From Microbacterium sp. 2FI (GTDB lineage: Bacteria; Actinomycetota; Actinomycetes; Actinomycetales; Microbacteriaceae): DNA of 64,000 nt. The notes under the pieces are model-generated. The model ran no database searches. It saw only the letters and a list, made by a program, of their open reading frames with translations, and was not told where the DNA came from. A program made the position numbers and the translations under genes. Within the stretch, counting starts at the first letter, position 1, and each line of letters opens with the position of its first letter. This document shows, piece by piece, positions 62,978 to 64,000 of the stretch. The stretch lies in NCBI RefSeq assembly GCF_005502885.1, contig NZ_SCMR01000016.1, positions 39,809 through 103,808 of the forward strand, written 5' to 3'.

Positions 62978-63928
62978 CTAGGCGGATGCTGCAGACAAGG
63001 CTGCTCGCACGCGCGCCACGATCGCGGCGGGGACGCGGTCATCCCTTCGGATGCGGATCGTCCTCCAGCCGGCGGCCTGAGCCCGCTCCAGGTCGCGTGC
63101 GTCCTTCGCGTATTGCGCGGGATCCGTCCGGTGCTGTTCGCCGTCGTACTCGACGAGCACGCGCTCGTCCTCGTACACAAGGTCGCCCAGCTTGATGTGG
63201 CGACCGGCGCCATCCCTGACAGGGACGTTGACAGCCGGCTCGGGCAGCCCGCCGCGCACGAGCGTGAGCCTCAGTTCCGTCTCCTTGGGAGAGTCCGTGC
63301 GCGGGCGCACCAGTTCGAGAGCGAGCCGGAGCTTCTTGGCGCCATGGCGACCGGCATAGCGCGCCACCGCGCGACGCAGGTCATCCATCGTGGCGTCGGG
63401 GTGCTGGCGCCGGACAAGATGGTCGCCGATCACGATCAGCTCGTCGATGCTCAAGATCGCCGACAGTGCGCACCAGGTGTCGACGGGATGCGTGGCCATC
63501 ATGCCCTTGACCTTCACTCGACGCTCATCACGCGGCATCGGGTGCACCTGCAGACCCTTGCGCCGGCGCCGGGCATTGTCGGCATAGGTCGTGACGTGCA
63601 GCACCGAGGGGTCGAGGCGCCCTGTGCGCAGCGGGAATCGGTGCAGGACGGCCGCGGTCAGGTGGCTGAACGCGGCGCCGACTGCGAACCGGGCGTACTC
63701 GATTCGTGCATGGGCGATGATCGCGCGACGCAGGCGCTTCCACGGGCGCGGGTTCGCCTTCCCCGCCGGCGCGTGATCGCGGTCCGGCTTCGGCACCCGG
63801 ACTCCGCGCACCGGAGCGTCGACGTCGCTGCGTCTGAGCCGTGCACGGGGAACACCGAGCGCATCGGCCTCGGCGAGCGAGAACGGGCGACCCCGCAGCG
63901 AGGCGGGAAGGTCTGACAGTCGCGGCAT
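62978..63928 (-). CDS. DUF559-like protein (Vsr/restriction-endonuclease fold)
   Basis: A 316-residue protein. The C-terminal 100 residues resemble DUF559/Vsr-type nuclease folds: ELRLTLVRGGLPEPAVNVPV, LGDLVYEDERVLVEYDGEQH, ARDLERAQAAGWRTIRIRRD, with Asp and Glu at the expected metal sites (LGDLVY, VLVEYDG). The N-terminal part has a helix-turn-helix-like lead (FSLAEADALGVPRARLRRSD), seen in AbiEi-type and related actinobacterial proteins. Function unknown; such genes are common single genes in this group. ATG at 63928. Confidence 0.7.
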   Translation of the reverse strand: MPRLSDLPASLRGRPFSLAEADALGVPRARLRRSDVDAPVRGVRVPKPDRDHAPAGKANPRPWKRLRRAIIAHARIEYARFAVGAAFSHLTAAVLHRFPLRTGRLDPSVLHVTTYADNARRRRKGLQVHPMPRDERRVKVKGMMATHPVDTWCALSAILSIDELIVIGDHLVRRQHPDATMDDLRRAVARYAGRHGAKKLRLALELVRPRTDSPKETELRLTLVRGGLPEPAVNVPVRDGAGRHIKLGDLVYEDERVLVEYDGEQHRTDPAQYAKDARDLERAQAAGWRTIRIRRDDRVPAAIVARVRAALSAASA

Positions 63929-64000
63929 CCCCTCACGATGGTGTCGGCATCCCGTGCCCCGTCGCCCCCGGGGCGAGTTGTGGATGCCGCCCCCCGCCCG
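63929..64000. other. Right edge, no feature seen
   Basis: Seventy-two bases with short GC-rich runs, upstream of the DUF559-like gene. It may hold its promoter but I see no clear -10 or -35. Confidence 0.3.

Overview
The window is high-GC actinobacterial DNA. Gene content, dense ATGA/GTGA gene overlaps, leaderless starts 6-7 nt after TAnnnT -10 boxes, and constant use of the words GGATGCC/GGCATCC suggest Microbacteriaceae, most likely Microbacterium; the genus is inference. There is no phage, plasmid, IS or CRISPR signal and no rRNA or tRNA. I count 53 protein genes, one cut by the left edge. Most of the window is a string of carbohydrate-catabolism loci, each with its own regulator.

Region by region. 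1-5258: the start of a carboxylesterase gene behind a TetR regulator, divergent from MFS transporter - PAP2 phosphatase - GH3 glycosidase. 5372-9917: alpha/beta hydrolase, then galT-galK divergent from a LacI regulator. 9973-16941: glycerate kinase, convergent with a five-gene minus-strand operon that fits oxidative hexuronate breakdown to 2-oxoglutarate (Gfo/Idh oxidoreductase, uronate-dehydrogenase-like SDR, KdgD, enolase-superfamily enzyme, 2-oxoglutarate-semialdehyde-type ALDH). 17012-23854: two LacI regulators, an aldo/keto reductase, and an operon Gfo/Idh - DUF993 - TIM-barrel isomerase of unknown substrate. 23976-31585: a six-gene operon read on the minus strand from a binding lipoprotein through two ABC permeases, a YesL-like membrane protein, GH42 and GH51, fitting arabinogalactan or arabinan fragments. 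31800-37676: PmoA-like - Gfo/Idh - GH43-like operon, an ABC half-exporter and a LacI regulator.

37900-44977 holds more general genes: pgm, pheA, a PPOX-fold protein, a LuxR-type regulator, a methyltransferase and a luciferase-like oxidoreductase. 45027-53543 is an alpha/beta-galactoside locus (LacI; GH42, two permeases, binding protein, GH36). A photolyase gene follows. 54977-62859 is a maltodextrin-type locus (MalR-like LacI, secreted ThuA-domain protein, GH13, binding protein, two permeases). A DUF559-like protein closes the window.

Regulation can be read from the DNA. At least eleven GGwAArCGyTTwCC-like operators lie between 16.9 and 37.8 kb and nowhere else that I saw. The galactoside locus has a different 18-bp operator in two near-identical copies plus a weaker one. 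The MalR-like gene and the GH13 operon share CTTGCG repeats. galT and the MFS gene have their own operators. None of the three ABC importers has an ATPase gene here, so a shared ATPase elsewhere is implied.

The most unusual structure is non-coding: a 65-nt palindromic element present four times, always 3' of a gene and always in the same orientation to it; and a second REP-like family with one copy spanning the stop codons of two convergent genes and another apparently inserted in frame inside the DUF993 gene.
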